From Bacillota bacterium (GTDB lineage: Bacteria; Bacillota; Clostridia; Christensenellales; UMGS416), in NCBI GenBank assembly GCA_023398815.1, contig JAEWRW010000037.1:78052-142051 (forward strand): a stretch of 64,000 bases of DNA, in the 5' to 3' direction. This document shows, piece after piece, positions 9,740 to 18,015 of the stretch. The notes beneath the pieces are model-generated. The model was not told where the DNA came from and did no database searches. It saw nothing but the letters and a program-made list of their open reading frames with translations. The position numbers were made by a program, and so were the translations under genes. Each line of letters starts with the position of its first letter. Positions within the stretch are counted from its first letter, which is position 1.

Positions 9740-10939
9740 ATGGCTAGAATACCGATGAAGACGCCGCTCGTGGAGATGGACGGCGACGAGATGACCCGCA
9801 TCCTCTGGCAGATGATCAAGGATGAGCTGTTGCTGCCCTTTGTGGATCTGAAGTGTGAGTATTATGACCTCGGCCTGCCCTACCGTGATGAGACCAACGA
9901 CCAGGTGACGGTGGACGCGGCCAATGCCATCAAGAAATATGGGGTGGGCGTCAAGTGCGCCACCATCACCCCCAACGCCCAGCGGGTGGAGGAGTACCAC
10001 CTCAAGCAGATGTGGAAGAGCCCCAACGCAACGCTGCGCGCCATTCTCGATGGCACGGTCTTCCGCGCGCCCATCGTCGTCAACAACATCAAGCCCCTGG
10101 TGGCCCGCTGGACGGCGCCCATCACCGTGGCCCGCCATGCCTATGGCGACATCTACCGCAGTGTGGAGGCGCAGGTGGAGGCCGGTGGCAAGGCAGAGCT
10201 CGTTGTGACCCACGCTGACGGCACCGAAACCCGGCAGGAGATTATGGATTTCGCCAAGGGCGCGGGCATCGTGATGGGCATGCACAACACCGATTCGTCC
10301 ATCCTGAGCTTCGCTCGCGCCTGCTTCAACTACGCGCTGGATACCAAGCAGGACCTGTGGTTTGGGGCCAAGGACACGATCTCCAAGACTTACGACCACC
10401 ACTTCAAGGACCTCTTTGCCGAGGTGTTCGAGCAGGAGTTCAAGGCGAAATTCGCCGAGGCCGGTATCTCCTACTACTACATGCTCATCGACGACGCCGT
10501 GGCCCGCGTCATGCGCTCGGAGGGTGGCTTCATCTGGGCGTGCAAGAACTACGACGGTGACGTGATGAGCGACATGATCGCCACGACTTTCGGGTCGCTG
10601 GGGATGATGAGCTCGGTGCTCGTCTCGCCCGAGGGCCACTACGAGTTTGAGGCCGCCCACGGCACGGTGACGCGCCACTATTACCGCCACCTGGAGGGGC
10701 TGGAGACCTCCACCAACTCGGTGGCCACGATCTGGGCGTGGAGCGGGGCCCTGCGCAAGCGCGGCCAGCTCGATGGCATCGACGACCTCGTTGCCTTCGC
10801 CGACCGGCTGGAGAAGGCCGTCATCGACACCATCGAGGCGGGCACCATGACCAAGGAATTGGCGGCACTGGCCGGTGGCAGCGCCACCGTCGTCAACACC
10901 CAAGGCTTCATCCGGGCCGTGGCCGAGCGTCTGGGGTAA
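9740..10939 (+). CDS. icd: NADP-dependent isocitrate dehydrogenase, eukaryotic-like subfamily
   Basis: Oxidises isocitrate to 2-oxoglutarate with NADP+ in the citric acid cycle, supplying NADPH and the carbon skeleton of glutamate. It is 399 residues. The opening (TPLVEMDGDEMTRILW), the substrate-binding segment KSPNATLRAILDGTVFRAPI and the later EAAHGTVTRHYYRH are typical of the homodimeric subfamily shared with eukaryotes, not the Escherichia coli type. The ATG at 9740 is preceded by GGGAGG at 9724-9729. It has its own promoter and terminator and is monocistronic. Confidence 0.95.
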   Translation: MARIPMKTPLVEMDGDEMTRILWQMIKDELLLPFVDLKCEYYDLGLPYRDETNDQVTVDAANAIKKYGVGVKCATITPNAQRVEEYHLKQMWKSPNATLRAILDGTVFRAPIVVNNIKPLVARWTAPITVARHAYGDIYRSVEAQVEAGGKAELVVTHADGTETRQEIMDFAKGAGIVMGMHNTDSSILSFARACFNYALDTKQDLWFGAKDTISKTYDHHFKDLFAEVFEQEFKAKFAEAGISYYYMLIDDAVARVMRSEGGFIWACKNYDGDVMSDMIATTFGSLGMMSSVLVSPEGHYEFEAAHGTVTRHYYRHLEGLETSTNSVATIWAWSGALRKRGQLDGIDDLVAFADRLEKAVIDTIEAGTMTKELAALAGGSATVVNTQGFIRAVAERLG

Positions 10940-10962
10940 GGCGCGGACAACGACGACAACGG

Positions 10963-10992
10963 GCGGCCCTCCGTGTGGGGGGCCGCTTTTTT
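10963..10992 (+). terminator. Rho-independent terminator of icd
   Basis: A 10-bp GC-rich stem (10963-10972 with 10977-10986, loop GTGT) is followed directly by TTTTTT. Confidence 0.92.
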
Positions 10993-11025
10993 GTGGGTTC
11001 GGGGCTGCAGGCTCTAGGCCAAATC

Positions 11026-11054
11026 TTTACAATAACGTTCCTGCGTGCTATGTT
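11026..11054 (+). promoter_or_regulatory. Promoter of the sialidase-like gene
   Basis: TTTACA (11026-11031) and TATGTT (11049-11054) are 17 nt apart, placing the start of transcription about 45 nt before the ATG at 11107. Confidence 0.55.
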
Positions 11055-11106
11055 GAACCCGAACGGGCGCGCGGCATGCGACACTAAGCGCGCCGCGGGA
11101 GGGATT

Positions 11107-12834
11107 ATGAGCGGGGATTTGCGTTCGTCGGACTGGCGGAACCTAAAGAACGGCCACACCTTACCCAGAGAGGCCTACTGCGATCAGCCTTACGTGGTCG
11201 TGCGGGCGGACGGCGCCTGGGTCTGCGTCATGACGACCGGCTGGGGGCCGGAGGGCTCTACTGGCCAGCACATCATTTCCACCATTAGCCACGACCGGGG
11301 CCTGACTTGGAGCGACGCGGTGGACATTGAACCGGCAGGCCCGCCGGAGGCCTCCTGGGTCATGCCGCTGCTGGTGCCGTCTGGGCGCATCTACGCCTTC
11401 TACACTTACAACGGCGACAATCTGCGGGCCGTCTGCACCGACCCGGGGTATGAGGAATTGGGCACTCGTGTGGACACGCTGGGGCAGTTCGCCTTCAAGT
11501 ACTCCGACGATGGGGGCTTCACCTGGTCGCCGGATCGGCACATCATCCCCGTGCGGCCCTTCGCCATCGACGAAGCCAACCCCTACGGCGGGGAGGTGCG
11601 GTTCTTCTGGGGCGTGGGCAAGCCGGTCATCGTGGGCGAGAGCGTGTACCTCGGCTTTTCTAAGGTGGGGCGCTTCGGACGGGGCTTTATGGCCGTTGAC
11701 GAGGGTGCGTTCCTCATGAGCGACAACATCCTGACCGAGCCCGACCCGGCCCGCCTCCGGTGGGAGACGCTGCCCGAGGGCAAGGTGGGCCTGCGAGCGC
11801 CCAATAGCGCCATCGCCGACGAGCACAACCTCGTGGCCCTTTCGGATGGCAGCCTGTACTGCACTTACCGCACGGCGGAGGCCCACAACTGCCATGCCTA
11901 CAGCCGGGACGGCGGCCGCACCTGGACCCCGCCGGCCTACGCGTGCTATGAACCGGATGGCAGGCCGATGAAGCACCCGCGGGCCGCCAATTTTGTACGC
12001 AAATACAGCAACGGCAAGTTCACGCTCTGGTTCCACAACCACGGGCGTGACATGACGGAGGAACCGCAGAACGCCTACAAAGGACGCAACCCCGCGTGGC
12101 TCTGTGGCGGGGTGGAGAAGGACGGTTTCCTCCACTGGTCCCAGCCGGAGGTTGTGCTCTACGACGACGACCCAGCCATCGGCATCAGTTACCCTGACTT
12201 CATCGAGGACGACGGGCACTACTATATCACGGAAACCCAGAAATCCATCGCCCGCGTCCACGCCATCGACCCCACCTTGCTGGAGGGAATGTGGGCACAT
12301 CTGGAGAACAGCACCCTGACCACCGCGGGGCTGGCGGCCCAGTGGCAGCCCCCGGACAACGGCCTGGACATGCCCACGCTGCCGTCCCTGGCGGCCGGCG
12401 GCGGCTTTACCCTGGAGTTTCGCCTGCAACTGCCGGCGCTGCGGGGCGGCCACGTTCTGCTGGAGGCCCGCGACCAGGCGGGGCGGGGCTTGTTCGTCAC
12501 CGTCACGGACAGGCACACCGTGGCCCTGCTGCTGCACGACGGCAAAACCGAAGCCTGGTGGGATTGTGACGAGGGGCTGCTGACGGCCGGGCAGGACCAC
12601 CACATCGCCATCGTTGTGGATGGAGGCCCGCGCATTATCGGCTTTGTGGTGGACGGGCAGTACTGCGACGGCGGCGAGCGGCGTGACTACGGCTGGGGGC
12701 GCTTTGGTGGCGAGCTGGACGATGTCAACGGCGCGGCGCGGGCCACGGTGGGCGATGGCGTTGCAGGCCTGCGGGTTTATGACCGGGTGCTGCGCACCTA
12801 TGAGGCAGTGGCCAACTTCCGCTCGGGCCAATGA
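11107..12834 (+). CDS. BNR-repeat sialidase-like protein with C-terminal LamG-type domain
   Basis: 575 residues. At least three Asp-box (BNR) motifs of form S-x-D-x-G-x-x-W are visible (SHDRGLTW, SDDGGFTW, SRDGGRTW), so the N-terminal part should fold as a six-bladed propeller like exo-alpha-sialidases. Residues from about 435 onward (FTLEFRLQLPAL ... AGLRVYDRVLRTYEAVANF) look like a concanavalin/LamG sandwich. No signal peptide is present, so the protein probably acts in the cytoplasm on imported glycans, or is not a sialidase at all. The arginine triad could not be assigned. The ATG at 11107 follows GGGAGGGA closely. It has its own promoter and no linked transporter. Confidence 0.7.
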   Translation: MSGDLRSSDWRNLKNGHTLPREAYCDQPYVVVRADGAWVCVMTTGWGPEGSTGQHIISTISHDRGLTWSDAVDIEPAGPPEASWVMPLLVPSGRIYAFYTYNGDNLRAVCTDPGYEELGTRVDTLGQFAFKYSDDGGFTWSPDRHIIPVRPFAIDEANPYGGEVRFFWGVGKPVIVGESVYLGFSKVGRFGRGFMAVDEGAFLMSDNILTEPDPARLRWETLPEGKVGLRAPNSAIADEHNLVALSDGSLYCTYRTAEAHNCHAYSRDGGRTWTPPAYACYEPDGRPMKHPRAANFVRKYSNGKFTLWFHNHGRDMTEEPQNAYKGRNPAWLCGGVEKDGFLHWSQPEVVLYDDDPAIGISYPDFIEDDGHYYITETQKSIARVHAIDPTLLEGMWAHLENSTLTTAGLAAQWQPPDNGLDMPTLPSLAAGGGFTLEFRLQLPALRGGHVLLEARDQAGRGLFVTVTDRHTVALLLHDGKTEAWWDCDEGLLTAGQDHHIAIVVDGGPRIIGFVVDGQYCDGGERRDYGWGRFGGELDDVNGAARATVGDGVAGLRVYDRVLRTYEAVANFRSGQ

Positions 12835-12875
12835 CGGGTTCGCCACGAAAATGACGGTAAAAACACAAGTTTAGG

Positions 12876-12904
12876 TTGAAAATTTGCAAATCTTTCGGTA
12901 TAAT
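12876..12904 (+). promoter_or_regulatory. rpsF operon promoter
   Basis: TTGAAA (12876-12881) and a perfect TATAAT (12899-12904) are 17 nt apart. Transcription should begin near 12911. Confidence 0.8.
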
Positions 12905-12910
12905 CATCAG

Positions 12911-12950
12911 TCGAGCCTACTCGCTCCGTCACTACGGGGCCGATTAGTCC
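12911..12950 (+). promoter_or_regulatory. Possible S6:S18 autoregulatory leader
   Basis: The short leader before rpsF contains a small hairpin with CCG on the 5' side of the loop and CGG on the 3' side (12926-12937). S6:S18 autoregulation through a CCG-containing leader hairpin is known for rpsF operons. The match here is by position and core sequence only. Confidence 0.35.
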
Positions 12951-12967
12951 AGGAGGAGGTGAAACAC

Positions 12968-13255
12968 ATGAACAAGTATGAGGTTCTCTACATTCTCAAC
13001 GCGGAACAGGATGACGAAACGTTGGCCGCCCAGGCCGAGAAGTTCAGTGCCCTGGTCACTGCCAACGGTGGTGAGGTCGAAAAGATCGACAAGTGGGGCC
13101 GTCGTCGCCTGGCCTATCCCATCAATTTCAAGAACGAAGGCTACTATGTGCTGATGAACTTCAGTTCCGGTTCCGAACTGCCGATGGAATTGGAGCGCAA
13201 CTTCCGCATTTCTGACGAAGTGGTGCGCTACATGGTCGTCCGTTTGGAGGACTGA
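12968..13255 (+). CDS. rpsF: 30S ribosomal protein S6
   Basis: 95 residues, the normal length. It begins MNKYEVLYIL and contains WGRRRLAYPI, both standard for S6. It binds the central domain of 16S rRNA as a pair with S18, encoded two genes on. The start follows an AGGAGGAGGTGAA ribosome binding site. First gene of the rpsF-ssb-rpsR operon. Confidence 0.96.
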   Translation: MNKYEVLYILNAEQDDETLAAQAEKFSALVTANGGEVEKIDKWGRRRLAYPINFKNEGYYVLMNFSSGSELPMELERNFRISDEVVRYMVVRLED

Positions 13256-13277
13256 GGAACAAAGGAGGTCAGCGTCC

Positions 13278-13712
13278 GTGAACAAGTGCATTCTGATTGG
13301 TAACCTGACCAAGGACCCGGAGCTGCGTACCCTGCCCAGCAGCGGTACCGCCGTGGCCAACTTCACGGTCGCCGTCAGCCGGCGCTTCGCCAACCAACAG
13401 GGCGAGCGCGAGGTGGACTTCATCCCGGTGGTTGTGTGGCGCGCGCAGGCGGAGAACTGCGCCAAGTATCTGCGCAAGGGCAGTCAGGTCGCCGTATGGG
13501 GCTCGATACAGACCCGCTCCTACGAGGCGCAGGACAAGACACGCCGCTACGTCACCGAGATCGTCGCCGACGAAGTGAAGTTCCTCAGCCGTCCCCAGGG
13601 CGGCCGGAGCGAAGGACACGAAGAGCAGCCCCAAGCCGGTGGCAGCCAGCGTCACGACGACTATGACAGCATGGGCGACATGCAAGAAATTGACGACGAT
13701 ATGCCGTTTTGA
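13278..13712 (+). CDS. ssb: Single-stranded DNA-binding protein
   Basis: 144 residues starting at GTG (13278) after AAAGGAGGTC. The OB-fold (about 1-105) begins MNKCILIGNLTKDPELR. The tail is low in complexity and ends in the acidic tip DDDMPF, the docking peptide for replication and repair partners. Placement between rpsF and rpsR is the classical arrangement. Confidence 0.96.
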   Translation: MNKCILIGNLTKDPELRTLPSSGTAVANFTVAVSRRFANQQGEREVDFIPVVVWRAQAENCAKYLRKGSQVAVWGSIQTRSYEAQDKTRRYVTEIVADEVKFLSRPQGGRSEGHEEQPQAGGSQRHDDYDSMGDMQEIDDDMPF

Positions 13713-13729
13713 GAAAGGAGGACAAATCC

Positions 13730-13972
13730 ATGGGTGAGAATGATTTTAAGAAACGCAGGATGACCCGACGCAAGAAGCCGTGCAGCTTCTGCATCGATAA
13801 AGCCACGCAGATCGATTATAAGGACGTGCCCCGCCTGCGCCGGTTTATCACCGAGCGCGGCAAGGTGCTGCCCCGCCGCATGACCGGCACCTGTGCCCAG
13901 CATCAGCGGATGCTGTCCATGGCCATCAAGCGCGCGCGGATTTTGGCTTTGCTGCCCTATTCCATCGATTAA
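13730..13972 (+). CDS. rpsR: 30S ribosomal protein S18
   Basis: 80 residues from the ATG at 13730, preceded by AAAGGAGG. The N-terminal CSFC and the later Cys in TGTCAQHQR indicate the zinc-binding variant of S18. The core YKDVPRLRRFITERGKVLPRR is standard. It ends the operon 17 nt before a terminator stem. Confidence 0.96.
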   Translation: MGENDFKKRRMTRRKKPCSFCIDKATQIDYKDVPRLRRFITERGKVLPRRMTGTCAQHQRMLSMAIKRARILALLPYSID

Positions 13973-13989
13973 TCGAAACGCGCACACTG

Positions 13990-14022
13990 GGCCGCGGGGC
14001 ATTGCTGTCCCGCGGCCTTTTT
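13990..14022 (+). terminator. Rho-independent terminator of rpsF-ssb-rpsR
   Basis: A 9-bp stem GGCCGCGGG/CCCGCGGCC (13990-13998 with 14009-14017) is followed by TTTTT at 14018-14022. Confidence 0.9.
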
Positions 14023-14144
14023 CATCACCACCCGCGGCGAATGCCCGCACAATGCCCTCAATTTGGCGTCTCGCGTCAGGTTGCGCCCTATGCCTGCGAA
14101 CCTTCGGGCTTGCTGGGAGCCTTTGTCATATGGCAAACCCTCAA

Positions 14145-14174
14145 TTGACAAGGGGGGAAAGAGGCCCTTACAAT
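14145..14174 (+). promoter_or_regulatory. Promoter upstream of the MazG-like gene
   Basis: Consensus TTGACA (14145-14150) and TACAAT (14169-14174) are 18 nt apart. It probably drives the mazG-like, yybS, rplI and dnaB genes. Confidence 0.65.
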
Positions 14175-14208
14175 AGGGACTGCACCTTTTGAGAAAGCGG
14201 GGCGTCCA

Positions 14209-14475
14209 GTGATGAGGGAACCGGAAGAGTTTGACATCGCACGATCCATTCGGGAGATCGAAACGCTCAAAACCGGTCTGTTGGCCGGCGTGTCCGAGGT
14301 TTACCAGCTGATGCAGGACAAGGAGACCGGGCGGGAGGCCTTGGGTGAGGCACTGGCCGGCGTCATGTACTCGGCGGTGGAGCTCGCGGGACGGGTGGGC
14401 GTGTCGGTGGACGACCTCGATCGACGGGTGACCCGCCGCATGCGGGCCAGAAGGCTGGGCGCGGCACCGTTCTGA
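14209..14475 (+). CDS. Small MazG-like family protein
   Basis: 88 residues from GTG at 14209, or 87 from the ATG directly after it. It is predicted helical with ELGEALAGVMYSAVELAGRVGVSVDDLDRRV near the middle and an Arg-rich end. This matches the small MazG-like proteins often found between rpsR and yybS in Clostridia. True MazG enzymes hydrolyse nucleoside triphosphates through EExxE metal motifs, which are not convincingly present, so catalytic activity is doubtful. Good promoter and position support a real gene. Confidence 0.65.
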   Translation: MMREPEEFDIARSIREIETLKTGLLAGVSEVYQLMQDKETGREALGEALAGVMYSAVELAGRVGVSVDDLDRRVTRRMRARRLGAAPF

Positions 14476-14553
14476 AGCAAAAGAGGAGAGTGCGGCGCGG
14501 GGCGTGCCGTTGCGGGTGTGGGAAGCCTGCACAACACATAGACGGGGAGAACA

Positions 14554-15777
14554 ATGACAACACCAACAAACAAAACAGGCGCGCGCGCCAGGGTAGGATG
14601 GGCGATTGGTTCGGCCGTCCTGTTGGCGTTGGCGGCCACGGCGGTAGCCCTGCTGCAGGGCGACGGCATGCGGCTGGCGCTACGCTGGCTGCTGCTGCCG
14701 GCGGGTGTGGCTCTGTTGCCGGCCATTGTGGGGTACCTGGATGGCCGCAGCCGCACGCCGACTGCCCTGGCGCTGCTGGCGGTGGGGTGTGTGGCGGCCA
14801 CGTTTTTGCTGGGCCTGGACGCCGGGGCGATCTGCCTCTTCCTGCTGGTGACGACGGCCACGGCGACGGTGGTGCGCCTGCGCCAGGTGGCCTTCTGGCC
14901 GGCGGTGCTGGTGTCGGCACTGGGCGGCGTGGTGGGTGCGCTGGGTACGATTGCGGCCCTGGGCACCCTGCACCCGCTGGGCGTGCAGGAGCTGGCCGCC
15001 GACCTCTACTGCAACATCGCCAAGAGCATCTACGCGCCGGGCCTGATGGGGCCGCTGGACATTTTTGTGGTGCAGGCCAAGGCGCTTGCGCTGCCTGCCA
15101 CCCAGCAGTTGACGGTGCAAACACTCTATGACTTGGCGGATCAGTCGCTGAAGCTTGGCGTGGCCGAAAAGGTTGCCATCGCGCAGCCCCTGCTGGCCCA
15201 GGTGTTTGGGCAGGCACTGCCGGCGATGGCGCTGACGCTGGGCGTGTTCTTTGGCGGCTTGGCCTACTATGCGCCCCTGTTCCTGCTCAGCACCCGGCGC
15301 GCCACCGCGCGGGGCCGTAACGTTGGCCTCACGCCGGTGCCGCCCTTTGCCACGTTCCGCATCCCGGTGTATGCGGCGGTGGCCATGTGGCTGGTGGAGC
15401 TCTTTGCCATGCTGGGCAACTACGCCGGCTGGGGGGACTTCACCGCCATCAACAACGCGGCGAGCCTGCTGCTGCAGCTCATGATGACGCTGCAGGCCAT
15501 GGCGCTCTTCTCCTACCTCATGAACCGCAAGCGCGTGCGGCCGGGCGTGCAGGCCGTGATCCTGCTGCCGGCGGCGCTCCTGCTTGGTTGGCTCATGGTG
15601 GCCGCCGGCGTGGTGGAGACGATCTTCAACCTGCGGGGCATGATGGGCAAGGTCGATCGCATCCGTGCGATGGGGCTGCAGGTGACAACGCCCGAGGGCA
15701 TGGAAGCGCTGCGAAAGCTGGAAGACGAAGAACGCCGCAACGACAAGGACAACGACGATCGGGAGGATGATGAGTGA
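14554..15777 (+). CDS. yybS: YybS-type DUF2232 membrane protein
   Basis: 407 residues with about eight hydrophobic segments, including ones starting near 15, 40, 68 and 90, then four in the second half, and a highly charged C-terminal tail rich in Glu, Asp, Arg and Lys. DUF2232 proteins sit upstream of rplI in many Bacillota and resemble substrate-binding components of transporters, but their role is not settled. The stop codon overlaps the ATG of rplI by one base. In Bacillus a c-di-AMP phosphodiesterase gene (yybT/gdpP) normally lies between these two genes and is absent here. Confidence 0.8.
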   Translation: MTTPTNKTGARARVGWAIGSAVLLALAATAVALLQGDGMRLALRWLLLPAGVALLPAIVGYLDGRSRTPTALALLAVGCVAATFLLGLDAGAICLFLLVTTATATVVRLRQVAFWPAVLVSALGGVVGALGTIAALGTLHPLGVQELAADLYCNIAKSIYAPGLMGPLDIFVVQAKALALPATQQLTVQTLYDLADQSLKLGVAEKVAIAQPLLAQVFGQALPAMALTLGVFFGGLAYYAPLFLLSTRRATARGRNVGLTPVPPFATFRIPVYAAVAMWLVELFAMLGNYAGWGDFTAINNAASLLLQLMMTLQAMALFSYLMNRKRVRPGVQAVILLPAALLLGWLMVAAGVVETIFNLRGMMGKVDRIRAMGLQVTTPEGMEALRKLEDEERRNDKDNDDREDDE

Positions 15778-16226
15778 TGAAGGTAATTCTCAACCAGGAC
15801 ATCAAAGGCACCGGCAAGAAGGGCGACGTGCTCAACGTGAGCGACGGCTACGCCCGCAACTTCCTCTTCCCCCGGGGGCTGGCGGTGGAGGCCAATGCCG
15901 GCAACCTCAATGAGATCCAGAAGAAGAAAGAGGCCGAGGCCCACCGCAAGGCCGTCAACGAGCAGGCCGCGCGGGAGATTGCCAAGCGCGTGAAGGAAAT
16001 GACCGTCACCATCAAGGTGAAGGCAGGGGAGGGCGGCAAGCTCTTCGGCTCGGTCACCGGCAAGGAAATCGCCGACGCACTGCTCGCCCAGCACGACATT
16101 GAGGTGGACAAGAAAAAGATTGAGATGGACGACGCCATCAAGACCGTCGGCACCCACGAGGTGAAGCTCAAGCTCTTCACCGGGGTCAACGCCACGCTCA
16201 AGGTGGACATCCAGGCCGGTGAATGA
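15777..16226 (+). CDS. rplI: 50S ribosomal protein L9
   Basis: 149 residues, the normal length. It opens MKVILNQDIKGTGKKGDV and contains the L9 signature GYARNFLFPRGLA, a long connecting helix and a C-terminal rRNA-binding domain with GGKLFGSVT. Its start overlaps the yybS stop by one base and its end overlaps the dnaB start by four bases, so translation of the three is coupled. Confidence 0.96.
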   Translation: MKVILNQDIKGTGKKGDVLNVSDGYARNFLFPRGLAVEANAGNLNEIQKKKEAEAHRKAVNEQAAREIAKRVKEMTVTIKVKAGEGGKLFGSVTGKEIADALLAQHDIEVDKKKIEMDDAIKTVGTHEVKLKLFTGVNATLKVDIQAGE

Positions 16227-17581
16227 CCATGGCCGGCGCTGAGCGGGAAGGACGGGTACCACCCCATAACCTGAATGCGGAGAAATCCGTGCTCGGGGCC
16301 ATGATGCTGGAACCGTGGGTGGCCGGCCGCACGGCCCACCTGTCGGCGGAGGATTTCTATTACCCCGCCCATGGGCAGATCTTTGCCTGCATGCAGGAGC
16401 TGTACCGCGCCAACCAGCCGGTGGACTTCCTGACCGTCAGCGACCTGCTGGAGAAGCGTGGCATTCTCGATACGCTGGGTGGCATCGACTACTTGGTGGA
16501 GCTCAACCACTTCGTGCCGTCGGCCGTCAATGCGGACTACTACATCTCCATGGTGGTGGAGCGGTCGCTGATGCGCCAGCTCATCGCCCTTTCCAGCCAC
16601 ATGGCTGAGGAATGCTACGAGGGTGCGCGGGAGGCCAAGGCCATCCTGCAGGAGGCCGAGAAGTCCATCTTCTCCCTCTCTCGCCGGTCGTCCACTCGCA
16701 CGCTGGTGTCGATGGCCGACGCCGTGCGGCAGGTGTATGCCCGCGCCGAGGAACTGCTGGAGAACCCCGACAGCGACACCGGGATGTCCACGGGCTTCCC
16801 GTCGCTCGATCAGAAGCTCGGCGGGCTCCATCCCTCCCAGCTTGTGCTCATCGCCGCACGTCCGGCCATGGGTAAGTCGGCTTTTGTTATGAACATCGCC
16901 CAGTATCTGGCGACCTACCGCCAGAAGAATGTGGTGGTCTTCTCGCTGGAGATGCCCTACGACCAGCTGGCCCAGCGCGTGCTGGCCACCGGCTCCCACG
17001 TGCCGCTCACGAAGATCCGCACCGGCGGGCTGGAGCCCGAGGAGTGGGTGATGCTAGCCAACGCCGTTGGGGTGATTGAGAAAACCCACATCTACGTGGA
17101 CGACACCCCGGGCATCACCGTCATGGAGATGCTCAGCAAATGCCGCCAGGTCAAGCTGGAGACCGGTCTCGACCTCATCGTCATCGACTACCTGCAGCTC
17201 ATCTCCACCCCCGGCGACGGGAAGCAGAAGGAGAACCGCCAGCAGGAAGTCAGCGAGATGACCCGCGCGCTGAAGATCATGGCCCGCGAGCTCGATGTGC
17301 CCATTCTGCTGCTGTCACAGCTCTCCCGCGCGGCGGAGAAGCGCGAGAGCCACCGCCCGGTACTGGCCGACCTGCGCGAGTCCGGCGCCATTGAGCAGGA
17401 CGCCGACATCGTCATGTTCATCTACCGCGAGGCGTACTACAAGAAGTACGAAGGTGGAAACGAAGCCGAGATCATTGTGGCCAAGAACCGCAACGGTGCC
17501 ACCGGCACCGCCACCATCGCCTGGGACGAGACAACGGCCAGTTTCCGAAACCTGGACACCCATCACAGCGAACAATTCTAG
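16223..17581 (+). CDS. dnaB: Replicative DNA helicase
   Basis: Hexameric helicase that unwinds DNA at the replication fork and recruits primase. It is 452 residues. The N-terminal domain begins PPHNLNAEKSVLGAMM. The RecA-like motor has Walker A ARPAMGKSA (212-220), Walker B LIVIDYLQL and the arginine-finger region near the C-terminus. It is called dnaC in Bacillus. The ATGA overlap with rplI and the following terminator mark it as the last gene of the operon. Confidence 0.96.
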   Translation: MTMAGAEREGRVPPHNLNAEKSVLGAMMLEPWVAGRTAHLSAEDFYYPAHGQIFACMQELYRANQPVDFLTVSDLLEKRGILDTLGGIDYLVELNHFVPSAVNADYYISMVVERSLMRQLIALSSHMAEECYEGAREAKAILQEAEKSIFSLSRRSSTRTLVSMADAVRQVYARAEELLENPDSDTGMSTGFPSLDQKLGGLHPSQLVLIAARPAMGKSAFVMNIAQYLATYRQKNVVVFSLEMPYDQLAQRVLATGSHVPLTKIRTGGLEPEEWVMLANAVGVIEKTHIYVDDTPGITVMEMLSKCRQVKLETGLDLIVIDYLQLISTPGDGKQKENRQQEVSEMTRALKIMARELDVPILLLSQLSRAAEKRESHRPVLADLRESGAIEQDADIVMFIYREAYYKKYEGGNEAEIIVAKNRNGATGTATIAWDETTASFRNLDTHHSEQF

Positions 17582-17608
17582 TGTTCTAGCATGTAATAAT
17601 TAAATCCG

Positions 17609-17640
17609 AAAGGGTGCGAACGGAAAGTCGCACCCTTTTG
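17609..17640. terminator. Terminator after dnaB
   Basis: An 11-bp stem AAAGGGTGCGA/TCGCACCCTTT (17609-17619 with 17628-17638) with an 8-nt loop and TTTT overlapping its right end. The A-run on its left could also stop leftward transcription. Confidence 0.88.
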
Positions 17641-17746
17641 TGTTGCCGTGGGCCGGCGCTCCACTTTCGCCTGTTTTTTCTCTTCTTTCAGGCCGGGATA
17701 CCACATATGGGGTCAAATCACTTTTATCAGGCCCATGCCATTCCCC

Positions 17747-17795
17747 TGTGAGATTCACAAATACGAACGAACGTGCCCTTGTGAAAAACACAAAT
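17747..17795. promoter_or_regulatory. Pair of 16-bp imperfect dyads, possible regulator sites
   Basis: TGTGAGATTCACAAAT (17747-17762) and TGTGAAAAACACAAAT (17780-17795) match at 13 of 16 positions. Each has a TGTGA/CACA dyad, and their starts are 33 bp apart, about three helical turns. They lie about 105-150 bp upstream of the mraZ -35 hexamer. The rest of 17641-17890 shows nothing else recognisable. Confidence 0.45.
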
Positions 17796-17899
17796 GGGCA
17801 ATCACCGAAATATCTCCAAGGTGGATGGTGAACCGTGAAAAGCGCAGTTTTTCGTGCTTTCTTCCGGCTGCCCGGTGGAGTGATTTGGGAAAAACTAGG

Positions 17900-17927
17900 T
17901 TGCAAACCAGGGGTAAACGGGTATAAT
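17900..17927 (+). promoter_or_regulatory. mraZ (dcw cluster) promoter
   Basis: TTGCAA (17900-17905) and TATAAT (17922-17927) are 16 nt apart. Transcription starts near 17934, directly in front of GTGG repeats that fit MraZ boxes. Confidence 0.75.
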
Positions 17928-17936
17928 GATAGTCAG

Positions 17937-18015
17937 GTGGGGCGAAGTGGATGGAAAGTGCACCACTTTTCCTGTAAAAGGTAGGTCAATGGTGGAAGGA
18001 GGTGGGGCAACGTGG
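17937..18015 (+). promoter_or_regulatory. Candidate MraZ operators, 10-bp-phased GTGG repeats
   Basis: GTGG occurs at 17937 and 17947, with GTGC at 17958, directly downstream of the -10 box. A second set at 17992, 18002 and 18012 is spaced by exactly 10 bp and covers the ribosome binding site and GTG start of mraZ. MraZ is known to repress its own cluster by binding short direct repeats with about 10-bp spacing in the leader. The first set fits that role. The second could add repression but is partly coding. Confidence 0.5.

Noticed and set aside
11161..12846. Antisense ORF of 561 codons opposite the sialidase-like gene
   Set aside because: The forward frame has clear Asp-box motifs. The reverse frame has no recognisable domain.
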